In this document: positions 31,401 through 42,560 of the stretch, piece by piece
Position numbering within the stretch: position 1 is the stretch's first letter
Layout: each line of letters begins with the position of its first letter
The notes under the pieces: model-generated
Told to the model about the DNA's origin: nothing
What the model saw: the letters and a program-made list of their open reading frames with translations, nothing else
The model's database searches: none
Source: Ampelocalamus luodianensis
Lineage: Eukaryota; Streptophyta; Magnoliopsida; Poales; Poaceae
DNA length: 64,000 nt
Reading direction: 5' to 3'
Assembly: GCA_036346255.1 (NCBI GenBank)
Contig: CM070632.1
Location: forward strand, 49,674,896-49,738,895
Translations under genes and position numbers: made by a program

Positions 31401-34400
31401 GGCCAGCGCCGTAGGGATTGTCAGGGTCTCTACATCCTTGACCGCCTCCACAATCCGTTCACTTCAATTGTTCCTATCACCTCTACGTCTACCTCCACTG
31501 CCACTGCTGCCACCACCTCTGGATTTTTTGTGCAGTGGCATCATCATCTAGGTCATTTTGTGTAGGTCTCGTTTTCTTCATTAGTTCGTCAAGGTGTTCT
31601 TGGACGTGTTACTGTTGACACAGCCATGTTTTGTCAGGGTTGTAAGCTGGGCAAGCAGCTACAACTTCCTTATCATTCTAGTGAGTGCTTGTCTTCTTAT
31701 CCTTTTGACTTAGTTCATTCAGATGTATGGGGACTTGCACCTATTTTCTCTAAAGGCGGCCATAAGTTTTATGTGATCTTTATTGATGATTATTACCGTT
31801 TTATATGGCTTTTCCCTATGTCTAATCGTGGTCAGTTTCTTGCGATCTATCCTAGCTTTGCAACGATGGTTCATACTCAGTTTGATTCTTCCATCTGTAC
31901 TTTTTGCTGTAATTCTGCTGGCGAGTACTGTTCTAACGCTTTTAGACAGTTTCTTTCTGAGTAAGACACTCTTCCACTGCTCTTTTAAGGGTGTTAGTCC
32001 TATAGAGCGTCTCTACTCTCGAGCCCCCCCGGTACACTCACCTTCATTTTTTTTGTTGCACTTGTTTTGTTTTGTTGTAGCCTCGTGAGCGCACCAGACT
32101 ATCAGCTCAGTCAGTTGAGTGTGTGTTTCTTGGTTATAGTTCTGAACATAAGAGTTATCGCCGCTATGATCTTTCTGCTTGACGGGTCAGGATCTCACGA
32201 GACGTTGTCTTTGACGAATCTCGACCTTTCTTCTATCGAGATTCGGCTCCTTGTTCTGTTTCCACCGTTGAGACGATTTCATGATTGTCTCTTTCTGACT
32301 CTTCATCCATTTCTCTACTATCACAGTCTTCCACTAGTCTGTCTCCAGTAGTTCCTTTTGTACCTTCGCCTCCGGTGCTACCTCATGTAGCATCGCCTCT
32401 TGTTCCTGAAGCATCACCCTCTCGTTTCTATGGTATTCACTACTCCAGGCGTCATTGTCCTTCACCGGTCTCCTATATCTGATCCTCCTGGTGATGCTCC
32501 CTGTTACGTCCTTCGTGACTGGACATCCCTTCGACCTCCTGATCGTCTTAGATTTGCTCTGATAGCTCATGCTCTTTCTGTCACTGAGCCTAGTTCTTAT
32601 CGTGAGGCTGCTCCTCTGTAATGAACCTTAGTTCATAACGAGGTAAACAACGCCGGAAAGAAGGCCGGGCAGTGTCGGCTTGGTGGGATGAGAGATTAGA
32701 CTATAGACTGAGATGATAGAACCCTTGAAGGGAGACTAGATTAATTCATCTTTCTTGCTTGATTGATAATGGATACATGTTACCCCTTTTATAGGGATGA
32801 CCCAAATTAACTCCTAAAAAATAATCTATAAGGAAACCTATATCTAACAATCCAATCCAATAGTAACTTGTCTAACTAATAGATAATATCAAACACCTGA
32901 GGGCATGTACAATAGTATAGACAACTGTTGTCTATAGTATCCCTCTATATCATCTATAGACAACACTAAAGAGTAAAAACAGCTTCTACAATAGGTTATC
33001 TTTTTTACATATCTCTATAGACAGCTCCTCCATGCACAATGTCTTGTAACATGTGTTACAGTTGACTACTGTATGAGAGACTACCCAATTCTCTATGCTC
33101 CTCTTCTCTCCTCCACGTCATCTCATATCCTATATGTCAAAACTTACAAACAGCTAACATCACACCATTGCATATGCTCTAATAGATAGATTCCTAAATA
33201 GCAAATCTTCCCTAATAATTGCCGGTAGTTACTGTTCATGCATGAATAGTATCCTGGCACATGACAACTACTCCCTCCTTTCGCGACAGCTGATCCTCGA
33301 GCTGTGGCGGCGGCTATGGCTGAAGCCCTAGGAGGCCCCACGTCGATGAAAGTATGATGCTGGAGCTGGCGAGGAACAATATTGTTGAACTCCATACGTG
33401 CTGCATAGGAACTCCTATGGACGTTCGATTGCATGCATGTTTTAGTATCTCCAGCCGCTGCATGCATATATCCAACTAATAAGACGCTCGGCTGCTGGAC
33501 TCCTGATGTACTTGTGGATGTACTTGTGGCTGTTGGACTCCATGTGTTGGTTGTAGTTGCTGCTGCGGAAGCCATCGCCGCCACCGTGCCTTGATTTGCC
33601 GCTGCCGCTGCGCCTTGATGCTCCGTCTCTACTGGTGATAGGCCCACCGGCGCTGCTTCTGTAACTAGTTGCGTCGCCGCCACCGCCTCCTGATGCGACG
33701 TTGTAGCTGCTGGAAATAGCGTAGCCGCCGCCTCTTGGTGCACCGCCGCAATTGCTGGAGGTAGCTCCGCCGCCGTCGTGGAAGGCGTCACCACCTCTGC
33801 AGAAGGCATTACCACCGCTGTGGGAGGCTTCGCTATCGCCGCCATGATCATCTTCTCCAAAGTGGCATGCATGTCGAGGAATATGGCCGTCATCTTCTTG
33901 TCGTTGTCGTTGGTACTCATGGCCATCTTGTTGGTGTTAGCCTTTATCATAGCCAATGACTCGGCGGCAGGTCTGATGGTCTGATTTGTCGCCATAACCA
34001 TAGTAGCAGAAGTCGTGGGAAGGGATCGACTGCTCTGATACCAAATGTAATGAATCTTAGTTCATAACGGGGTAAATACCGCCGGGAAGAAGGCTGTGCG
34101 GTGTCGGCTTGGTGGGATGAGATATTAGACTATAGACTGGGATGATAGAACCTTAGAAAGGAGACTAGATTAATTCATCTTTCTTGCTTAATGGATATAT
34201 GTTACCCATTTTATAGGGATGACCCGACTTTACTCCTAAGAAATAATCTATAAGGAAACCTATCTCTAACAATCCAATCCAATAATAACTTGCCTAACTA
34301 ATAGATAATATCAAAACCTAATAGATAGATTCCTAAATAATAAATCTTTCCTAATAATTGCGGGCATCGCATGAACAGTAACTCGGCACATGACATCCTC

Positions 34401-37400
34401 ATTCTGAGTGGCAGCTCACTATGGCAGAGGAGCTTGATGCTCTTCGACGTACGAAGACTTGGGATATTGTACCGACACCTGTGCATGCTCGTCCTATCAC
34501 GGGCAAGTAGGTGTACAAGATTAAGACCCAGTCTAATGGTACTATAGAGCGCTACAAGGCTCGTCTTGTGGCTCGTGGCGTTTAGCAAGAGTACTGTCAT
34601 GACTATGATGAGACTTTTGCCCCTGTTGCCCATATGATCACAGTCGCACTCTTGTTGTGGTTGCTTCTGTTCGCCGGTGGTCTACCTCTCAGCTGGATGT
34701 TAAGAATGTCTTTCTTAATAGTATTTTGCATGAGGTCTACATGCAGCCACCACCTGGGTATTCTGTTCCCGATGGGCACATCGGTCGTCGTCGTCGTGCC
34801 CTTTATGGCCTCAAACAGGTTCCTTGTGCCTAGTTTGCGCGTTTTAGATTACTGTTGTCGGTTTCACTGTCAGTTCCCATGATCTTGCTCTTTTTGTCCA
34901 TGCTCATCTCGAGGTAAGACACTGCTTCTTTTGTATGTTGATGATATGCTCATCACTAGTGATGATTGCTCATTCATCATGTATGTGAAGAAGCATCTCA
35001 GTGAGCAGTTTCTGATGACCGATCTTGGTTCTCTTACGTAATTCCTTGGGATTGAGGTATCTTTCACGCTTGAGGGCTACTACCTCCCAGCAGAAGTATG
35101 TCCATGATCTTCTTGATCGGTCTGGTCTGACTGACACTCGCACTGCCGAGACTCCCATGGAGCTATCCCTTCAGCTTCGTGCCACTGATGGTGATCTTCT
35201 TGAAGATCCTACTCGATATCGTCATCTTGTTGGGAGTTTGGTGTATTTTGTGAGCACTCGTCCTGACATTGCTCATGTTGTTCATATCTTGAGTCAGTTC
35301 ATGGCTTGTCCTACCCATCTTCACTGCAGTCACCTTCGTGTTCTTCGCTTCTTGCGTGGGACTATCTCTCGTCGTTTGTTTTTCCCTAGCTCCAACTCAC
35401 TACAGCTTCAGGCGTACTCCGATGCGACCTGGGCTAGTGATTCTTCTGATCGTCATTCTCTTTCTGCTTACTGTGTTTTTCTTGGCTCCTCCCTGATTGC
35501 CTAGAAGACAAAGAAGCAGGCTGCAGTTTCCCGTTCGAGTGTAGAGGCTGAGTTGAGAGCTATGGCAGCAATGACAGCAGAGGTTACTTGGTTGAGGTGG
35601 TTACTTGCAAATTTTGGAGTGCCTGTGATGGGATCTACGACTTTTTTGTCTGACAGTACAGGTGTTATCAATATTGCCTGTGACCCAGTGAAGCATGAGC
35701 TCACCAAGCATATTGGTGTGGATGCTTCATACACTCGCTCATAGGTGCAAAAGGGAGTACTTGTTTTACAGTTTGTGCTCTAAGAGTTACAGATTGTTGA
35801 CTTCTTCACGAAGCCACAGACTAGGGTACAATATTTGTATTTTCTCTCCAAACTCAGTATGTGTGATCCACCATGAGTTTGAGGGAAGTGTTAGAATAGG
35901 AATTCGTTTGTATTTCCCTATATGCATTTTGTATTACCTTATATATGTATGGCATATTCCTTTGTAATATCGTCTTGTACTCCTTATATATATATATTGC
36001 CTATTGGGCCTCATGAATATACACACAATATTCATAACAATAGGAATGCAATGATGTCATATGTCAAATAGCGAATTCTTTTGAATCTTTTACTGTGGTC
36101 AATTTCAATTTTGTTGAATGGTATACACGATGAACATGTGCTTTGGTTACTAAATGTTGACCAAAGCATCAAACCTCACGCGGCTGTTTCGGTGAATCAA
36201 ACTATGGGTGGTAGGAACTAAAACTGCAACCAAGTCAAGAGTAAGTTTTCCACCCTTATGTAGGATCAAGGATAACCGACTAGAGGGGGGTGAATAAAAG
36301 GTTTTTAAAACTTTCTAACTAATTAACAATTTTAATCTTGATTGTCTTAACAAAGCTTCCTAGCATACATACAAAGAAAGAATCACTAAGCAATTTAAGA
36401 CAATTATGAGCTTATGTCAATACTAGATACAATTCTAGCTAAGCAATTTTACACAAGTAAATTGCTAGAAATGTAGATGCGAAAATAGTAGGGACAAAGA
36501 ACAAACCACAAAGGAGATAATGATGTTTTTCTCATGGTATCGAAGACTTGCCGGTCTTCACTAATCCACGTTGAGGAAAGTCCAAACGAATTGGACCGGT
36601 TCCACAAATTAAGTCTTAACCCTCGATCACTAGAGTTGCTCTTTCTCCTCTCTGGAGGTGGTGAGCACAACACCACTTTACAATCCGTTGCCGAGACTCT
36701 TCACAATCTTCTTTGAAGAGCTCTCCGCACAAACTTCCTCCAAAGTCGTCTAAGTGTCGGCAAGTACCAAGAGTAATAAACCAAGTGTTTACTTGAGAAA
36801 ATTCAAGTGCCAACAAGATCAACTAATGATGTAATACACTTGAATGCTCTCAACTACCTCAAAATGGGAATTCAAAGCAAATGAGTAGTAGAGAGTGTCT
36901 AAGAGCTCAAATGTATTCAATAAGAGTGAATATGCTCAAAAGTTATTGGCTTGGTGCTGGTAGGGGTGTATTTATAGCGCTCACCAACAAAACTAGCTGT
37001 TTGAATCAAACTCCTGAAAAAATTAGGATTTACTGTAATACCGCCATTGAAACCCGGTTGAACTAGCCGTTACGGAAAAAGTTGCGGTACTACCGCCAAC
37101 TATAAATCGGTATTACCGTATCGCGGTAATACCGCTCGGCTAGATCGGTACTACCGATTTCCAGAGGATCAAAATCTCAAGAAAAACACCTTCTCTGGAA
37201 ATAACGTATCGCCATGTAAAAACCGGTACTACTGACTTGCGGTAGTACTGCTCAAGGAATGTGGTCATACCGATTTTTAAGGAAGATCAAAACTCCCAAA
37301 AACATACTCTCTGTAAAATACATACCGTCATGTAGATTTCGGTACTATCGACTTACAGTAATACCGCTCATCAAATGTGGTCATACCGATTTTGGAATTC

Positions 37401-40400
37401 ATGAAAGCTCCCAAAAACATGTTCTTTGGAAAATACATACCGCTAACTAGATTTCGGTACTACCGACTTGCGGTAATACCGCTCATCATTTGCGGCCATA
37501 CCGAATTTGGGGTTTCAAGAAAAACTTCCAAAAACATGCTCTAGAAAATACATACCATCAACTAGATTTCGGTACTACCGACTTGCGGTAATACCACTTA
37601 TTACTTGCGATCCTACCGATTTTAAGAACTGTTTTCCAAAAGTAAATACAAATGCGATGCATGAATACTAATTGATCAAGATGGCACAAAAATAGATCCT
37701 CAAGCTACTAGTCTTTGATCTCTCTTAATAGTACAGCATCTAGCCTATAAATTCGGTCTTTTCTTCAAACACCGAGATCGGTAAAATACTACAAAAAGAT
37801 CCTTAGACTATATGATACCTTTATCTTGAGTCATGTCGATCTTTATCATCTTTGTATTGCTATTTCCATGTCATCATTCAAACTCTGGGACTAAACTTTA
37901 AAAACATCTTACCACACATGTTAATCTCTTAATACATTGTTGACATTAATTACCAAAACCAATATTGGGGGCCTAGATACTTTCACCTTATTATGAAGGT
38001 AGGAAACTAAAACTGCAATCAAACTATAAGCACAAAAGTTTTGAACCCATGTATTAGTTCATTGTTGTTGACAGAGTTTTGCTTTCTAAATCCCACTGAG
38101 AGCCAAGCATTGGTTTATGAAGGTAGGATAGGAATCATACTTCAATTGAGATATGTACAGTTTTTATAAGTTATAAATCTAAGGAGGGTACAATTAAAAC
38201 ATCAAATGTCAGTAACTATTAGCAAGCAAAGGAGCCGTCTATCCCATGATTTCAACAAGAATGCAGAATTCTGTCATTTCAAACTATTGTTATGCTTTCT
38301 GTAAGTTAAATCTCATACGTTGACACTGCTAATACAATTATGGTAATGAAATTGCGTCTTCTACATAACCATGCACCATTCACAGGATATCTTGTACACT
38401 CCCTCTGAAGTCCATGATTCTCTTTTCTAGGGAACTGCAGAAGGCTACCAGCAATTTCACAACACTATTGGGTCAAGGAGCCTTTGGTCCTGTTTACAAA
38501 GCTGATTTGTCATCTGGTGAGACATTGGCTGTTAAAGTGCTTGCTAACGATTCAAAGCAAGGTGAAAAGGAGTTTCAAAATGAGGTAAGCTACTAAGCTT
38601 AGCTGCTAACATTTATACCTCATTAGAAATTAGCATAAGTATTTGATAGATTCTTAATTTCAGGTCTTACTTCTTGGGCGATTGCACCACAGGAATCTGG
38701 TGAATTTAGTTGGCTACTGTGCTGAAAAAGGGCAACATATGTTATTATATGCATACATGCCTAACGGGGCCTTGCATCACAGTTATATGGTATTTTTCTC
38801 TCTCTCTACATATGGTTCGTTTATAAGAACCTCTGTCATGGACCGGTGTACTGTTTATGTGTTACTGTTCATGCATGAACAGTAGCCACCCCCACTTATT
38901 AGGAATGATTTATTATTTAGGAACCTATCTATTAAGTGTTTGCTATTATCTATTAGTTATACAAGTTATTATTAAATTGAATTGTTAGAGATAAGTTTTT
39001 TTATAGATTATTTTTTAGAGGTTAAGTTGGATCGTCCTATAAAAGGGATAACATATATCCATTATCAATGAAGCAAGAAAGATAAATTAATTTAGTCTCC
39101 CTTCCAAAGTTCTATCATCTCAGTCTATAGTCTACTCTCTCATCTCACCAAACCGACGCTGTCTGGTCTTCTTTCTGACGGTGTTTACCCTGTTATCTAC
39201 TGTGCTGAAAAAGGGCAGCACATGTTATTATATGCATACATGCCTAACGGGAGCCTTGCATCACAGTTATATGGTTCATTTATAAGAACCTCTCTCCTGA
39301 GTCTGTAATTACTTCAACGCATCTGTGCCTGGTTGCTGGTATAACTTTGTGTAAACTCGGAATATGATGAAAAAGGGCCGATAATTTTGTGAGAAAAATG
39401 ATAACATGAAATTCTTAAAGCACAACCAGGATTTCTTATAGGTATCGCAATGTGCCAAGGCTTGATGCTTTCTCCCTTGTACCTTGATAGTTCTTGATTG
39501 CTGACAAACATAACCACCACCCATTTAGCTGCTTTTATCAGATAAAGCATGCAGTGATGATTCATGTGACTAAAGTCGATAGAAACTAGTTTATTCATTG
39601 ATTTTTTTTTAATCCTTGCACACTATTCTTGAACAATTGTTTGATCGGTTAATCTTGATTTCTTGTCAATCTATCTTTTACAAAGGAGTAGGTCTAGAGT
39701 CATAATTTGACATGTTGCATGTAGATAGCGGTTTTTCCCCTTTGTGAAGATTTTTGTGATACAGGTGAAAACAGTGGCCCACTAAGATGGGATGTGAGGG
39801 TAAACATAGCTCTGGATGTTGCTAGGGGTTTGGAGTACCTACATGACGGGGTAGGCTGTTGTAACACATAATTGGAAGCATGATACATGATGAAGTGCAA
39901 AGAGATTCCTTGATCTGGTTTAACTTTAGTGCAGGCTGTTCCTCCAGTAGTTCACCGTGACGTCAAATCACCAAACATTTTGCTGGATCAGTCTATGCAT
40001 GCTAGGGTATGTTAAACATCTCTGCTATTCATCATATTATCCATCACATGTTAGGCATAAGGCACCTGTATTTATCAACGCAGCAGCCAATTAGCTACGA
40101 TACTATCAGTGATCTCGTTTCTGTTCATACTGCAATCTGCAATAACCCTTAATTTTTACTGTCGTCTGTCGATATTTTGTTTGCACTTGATGCTGCATAC
40201 AGCCATACACTGAAGGCAAGCATCAAGACTTTGTTTATGCTGTTCTATGCCATGGTCATTTGTTCCTTCACTTAGGTGGAGCTTTTACTTGAAGTAAACT
40301 AATAAATTGTTGATGTTAGTGACATAACCAATGTAGTATACATACTCATCCAATATGTTGAAGAAATTCACAAAAATTTCTTTAGTCATCAGCCAGTTTT

Positions 40401-41214
40401 AAAATAGCCGTTATTTATAAAGATAGTTTTCTGATATGTGGTGAATGCTTATTATGTGAACAACCCTACTGTTTTGGTAGTTCAAACATACCAGATATCC
40501 TTGCACACCACCGCAGCTGTTGCTTTTTTTGTTGGTTTTATTCTCAGACATAAGGAGCACGCTTTGTTGGCCAGGTTGCCGATTTTGGATTATCAAGAGA
40601 AGAAATGCTTACTCGAAATGGAGCCAACATACGGGGAACCTATGGATATCTTGATCCGGAGTATGTGTCCTCGCGATCATTTACGAAGAAGAGTGATGTG
40701 TACAGCTATGGTGTTTTGCTATTTGAACTGATTGCAGGCAGAAACCCTCAACAAGGTCTAATGGAATATGTTGAGCTTGTAAGGAGTTCCCCCTTACTTC
40801 CATACTTTTTGTAGAATTCGGTTTCTGTGGACACTAAGATTTGTAAATGCTGACTACAATGCAATCTATGATCAGGCTGCAATCAACGCTGATGGCAAAA
40901 CTGGATGGGAAGAGATTGCAGATTCTCGGTTGGAAAGCGCATTCGACGTGGAAGAGCTCAATGACATGGCTGCTGTGGCTTACAAATGCGTAAGTCGCAT
41001 GTCCAGGAAGCGCCCAGCGATGCGAGATGTCGTCCAGGCACTGATCCGTGTCGTGAAACACAACCACAGCAGGAAGAATCATAGTAGGAGGTTTCCACCA
41101 GGCAGCACAGAAGATGAATCTGTCGACTTGGAGGCATCCGATGTTCAGTCATCGGTCTCCGGCCATCAAAGACAGGAATCAGTTGGCAGCGTCTCTGAAC
41201 TGCCAGATGTCTAA
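28426..41214 (+). CDS. Calcium/calmodulin-regulated receptor-like kinase (CRLK1/2-like), exon 3 frameshifted
   Basis: Seven coding exons: 28426-28748, 38431-38584, 38664-38789, 39765-39850, 39935-40006, 40575-40778, 40876-41214. All have GT-AG borders. The N-terminus has one membrane segment (about residues 8-30, GLIIGITVGVVIGVLLAVG) and no ectodomain, as in Arabidopsis CRLK1/2, plasma-membrane kinases that link Ca2+/calmodulin to cold signalling through MEKK1. Kinase motifs are present: GQGAFGPVYK, the Lys of LAVK, HRDVKSPN, DFG, and GTYGYLDPEY. With one more base in exon 3 the protein would be 434 aa, the normal family length. As written, exon 3 lacks one base near 38768, shifting exon 4 to a TAA at 39783-39785, before the catalytic loop. 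Intron 1 is 9682 bp because of transposons. Either a recent pseudogene or a sequence error. Confidence 0.85.
29175..29305 (+). repeat. 5' LTR of the copia element
   Basis: 131 bp, TGTTAG to AACA, ending immediately before the primer-binding site at 29306-29320. It differs from the 3' LTR by about 20 bp of indels plus substitutions, so the insertion is not recent. Confidence 0.9.
29306..29320 (+). other. Primer-binding site (initiator tRNA-Met type)
   Basis: TGGTATCAGAGCTAG is complementary to the 3' end of plant initiator tRNA-Met and abuts the 5' LTR, marking the start of minus-strand DNA synthesis for this element. Confidence 0.85.
29772..31017 (+). pseudogene. copia gag remnant
   Basis: Begins with MASVPSAPIPFSGTKFHGTN and a YRLWSSLM segment typical of copia gag N-termini (a UBN2-type gag domain). 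It then breaks by frameshift near 30080 and continues at 30205-30510 in another frame (LWRQLDEL, RLRLYDFVCRL). The CCHC zinc knuckle near 30610-30900 is split by a 243-bp insertion. It encoded the nucleocapsid-like protein that packages element RNA. Confidence 0.8.
30640..30882. mobile_element. 243-bp Mutator-type MITE inserted in the gag zinc knuckle
   Basis: Flanked by an exact 9-bp duplication GGGCATGAC (30631-30639 and 30883-30891), the length typical of Mutator-like elements. Its ends (ATGGATTAAAATCCG and, inverted, AAGGATTGGAAACCCGG) form a weak terminal inverted repeat. It contains CGGTAATCCCGG and TTCAAATTCAAATTC motifs like those in the element at the right edge of the window. Confidence 0.75.
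32901..33179. mobile_element. Tourist-like MITE inside the 3' LTR
   Basis: 279 bp with terminal inverted repeats GGGCATGTACAAT and GAGCATATGCAAT. It is flanked by TGA on the left (32898-32900) and TAA on the right (33180-33182), a TAA target duplication with one change. The other LTR (near 34316) has the empty site, which proves the insertion. Confidence 0.85.
33144..34001 (-). CDS. Ala/Thr-rich ORF of the non-autonomous LTR element
   Basis: 285 codons opening MVMATNQTIRPAAESLAMIK with a KKMTAIFLDMHATLEKMI helix, then long Ala/Thr/Gln/Pro-rich sequence. The frame starts about 30 bases after the primer-binding site, the usual place for gag, but runs past the polypurine tract into the 3' LTR and nested MITE, so the last part is not native. 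A coiled-coil-like N-terminus could be a gag relic. Function is unknown. Confidence 0.45.
   Translation of the reverse strand: MVMATNQTIRPAAESLAMIKANTNKMAMSTNDNDKKMTAIFLDMHATLEKMIMAAIAKPPTAVVMPSAEVVTPSTTAAELPPAIAAVHQEAAATLFPAATTSHQEAVAATQLVTEAAPVGLSPVETEHQGAAAAANQGTVAAMASAAATTTNTWSPTATSTSTSTSGVQQPSVLLVGYMHAAAGDTKTCMQSNVHRSSYAARMEFNNIVPRQLQHHTFIDVGPPRASAIAAATARGSAVAKGGSSCHVPGYYSCMNSNYRQLLGKICYLGIYLLEHMQWCDVSCL
36259..37985 (-). mobile_element. Solo LTR, 1727 bp, in CRLK intron 1
   Basis: The plus strand reads TGTAGGATCAAGGATAACCG at the left and GATACTTTCA at the right. The target duplication CCTTA lies on both sides (36254-36258 and 37986-37990). On the minus strand it ends with the same TTCACCCCCCTCTAGTCGG motif as the solo LTR at 11809-14698, and has a TATA box (36970-36976). 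It also has an array of CGGTA(N)TACCG motifs upstream of the TATA box (37040-37620). No interior or second LTR is present. Confidence 0.9.
38834..39196 (+). mobile_element. Truncated LTR in CRLK intron 3
   Basis: Begins TGTCATG and matches the LTR of the element at 32617-34395 in opposite orientation. The match includes the TCCTATAAAAGGGATAAC promoter region and the CAGTCTATAGTCTACTCTC block. It stops at GTTAT, about 20 bp short of the full LTR end, and joins directly to a partial copy of exon 3. Normal 5-bp target duplications are absent; instead about 100 bp of exon plus intron is repeated on both sides. Confidence 0.8.
39197..39293 (+). repeat. Partial second copy of CRLK exon 3 and its donor
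   Basis: From CTACTGTGCTGAAAAAGGGC to AAGAACCTCT this repeats 38715-38833, without about 25 bp of intron (a CTCTCTCTCT-containing stretch). It keeps the base that the upstream exon 3 has lost, so it reads PNGSLASQLY and ends at a usable phase-1 donor, but it lacks the first half of exon 3 and any acceptor. It therefore cannot simply replace exon 3. Confidence 0.85.
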
Positions 41215-41789
41215 CGGAAATTAACAAAATTTTACACTATTGTTGTTCTTGTCCCTTTCTTTTTCTTTTGGTTTGTGCAATTCTTTCGTTTTGTTGATAT
41301 GAAAAAAATACTAGGATCAGGGATGAAACTATTGGACTGAGAGCGATTCAGTTTTGAGCAGTAGTGGTGACTGGTGTGGAGGGATGTCAATTGTAAGTTT
41401 GTTGTATAGGCATTCACTGTAACTACTTGATAAATAGAAACTGATTGTTACCATCTCTATCTTTGCCATTGCCTTTCTCTGGAGAAGAGGTACTGCTGTA
41501 ACACAACAATGGCCTTGCCTTACAATCAGTGGGCCTACGAAGGAAATTCGCTCACTGACCAGTGGGCCTAGGAAGTAAGAAGCAGCTAAACATTGTGGGG
41601 CCATGTGGTGGTAAACACTGAAGGTTGCTGTTGTACCCCAAATTTGTAATTTGGAATCCTCTGTGTCAAGCTGTGCCATTTCCTGGATCAGTAGATAGTA
41701 TACACACATACATACTTGGATCATTCACCTAATCGTGGAAGCTTAGCGTAGACCTACGATCAGGTCTATAGTGACAACCCCATGTGGTC

Positions 41790-42560
41790 AAAAAGGAAAT
41801 CTGAGGAGGTCTTGAAGAGATCCTAGAGGTCCTGAGGAGGTTCTAGAGTGGTTCTGAAGAGGTCCTGAGGAGGTCTTGAAGTGGTCCTGAGGAGGTTCTA
41901 GAGTGGTTCCGAGGAGGTCCTAGATGTCTTGGAATGGTTCTGAGGAGGTCCTAGAGAGATGTCGTGGAGGGAGATCCTGAGTGAGGTCTTAAGGGAGGTC
42001 CTGAATGGTTCTGATGAATCCTGTGAAGGTCCTGAGTGGTCCGGATGGATCCATGTGGGTGCTTCTGAGGAGGTCTTGAGGGAGGTTCTGAATGGTCTTG
42101 ATGAATCCTGGGGAGGTCCTGAGTGGTCCGGATGGATCCATGTGGATGCTTCTAAGGAGATCTTGAGGGAGGTCCTGAATGGTCTTGATGAATCCTAGGG
42201 AGGTCCTGAGTGGTCCGAATGGATCCACGTGGATGCTCTTGAGGAGGTCTTGAGGGAGGTCCTAAGGAGGTCTTAGAGATGATCTGAAGGAGGTCCTAGA
42301 GTGATTTCTGAGGAGGTCGTAGGGAGGTTTCTGAGGAGGTTCTAGAGAAGTTCCAGAGGAGGTCCTAGAGAGGTTTCTGATGAGGTCTTGGAGATGATTC
42401 AAAGGAGGTTCTAGAGTGGTTTCTGAGAAGGTCCAAGAGGGGTTTTTGAGGAGGTCCTAGAGATGTTCCAGAGGAGGTCCTAGAGTAGTTTCCGAGGAGG
42501 TCCTAGAGAGGTTTCTGAGGAGGTCCTAGAGATGATCCAGAGGAGGTCCTACAGTGGTTT
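41790..42560. repeat. GAGGTCCT minisatellite with 85-90-bp higher-order units
   Basis: Almost 800 bp of GAGGAGGTCCT(G/A)GAG(A/T)GGT words. Within 41975-42240 a longer unit of about 85 bp repeats three times (containing GAGTGGTCCGGATGGATCCA and CTTGATGAATCCT), giving open frames on both strands that are repeat artefacts. Confidence 0.85.

Larger units (their letters stand above)
32617..34395 (-). mobile_element. Small non-autonomous LTR retrotransposon nested in the copia pol
   Basis: On the minus strand the 5' LTR is 34046-34395 (350 bp, TGTCATGTGCC...TTCATTACA). The primer-binding site TGGTATCAGAGCA is at 34031-34043. A purine tract (AAAGGAGGGAGTAG) lies just before the 3' LTR at 32617-33266, which contains a MITE. 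The target duplication TCCTC is at 32612-32616 and 34396-34400. The 780-bp interior has only one Ala/Thr-rich frame, so it must use enzymes of another element. A related truncated LTR sits at 38834-39196. Confidence 0.92.
31060..35744 (+). pseudogene. copia pol remnant: protease, integrase, RT, RNase H
   Basis: In order: a protease active-site region near 31110 with the catalytic Asp followed by Tyr-Gly instead of Ser/Thr-Gly; the integrase core at 31626-31964 (HSDVWG, then IDDYYRFIW and a Gly-Glu-Tyr) with the zinc part just upstream; the reverse-transcriptase region from 34401 (KNVFLNSILHEVYMQPPPGY, ALYGLKQ, then YVDDM near 34940); and RNase H from 35400 to 35744 (YSDATWASD, KKQAAVSRSSVEAE, HIGVDA). 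Stops such as TAG at 34528 and 35041 and frame changes interrupt it. The nested LTR element at 32617-34395 separates integrase from RT. Confidence 0.85.
29175..36039 (+). mobile_element. Ty1/copia retrotransposon in CRLK intron 1, decayed
   Basis: Short LTRs (131 and 151 bp, TGTTAGAATAGGAATTC...ATAACA) flank the element. The target duplication is ATAGG (29170-29174 and 36040-36044). A primer-binding site TGGTATCAGAGCTAG follows the 5' LTR directly, and TTTGAGGGAAG precedes the 3' LTR as the polypurine tract. The gene order gag-protease-integrase-RT-RNase H identifies Ty1/copia (Pseudoviridae-type). It carries three further insertions (30640-30882, 32617-34395 and, inside the latter, 32901-33179). 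It lies in sense orientation in the kinase intron. Many stops and frameshifts show it is dead. Confidence 0.93.

Noticed and set aside
41959..42228. Open frames with repeated VLREVLNGLDES-type units on both strands
   Set aside because: Pure product of the 85-90-bp minisatellite; the antisense frame is equally open and repetitive.
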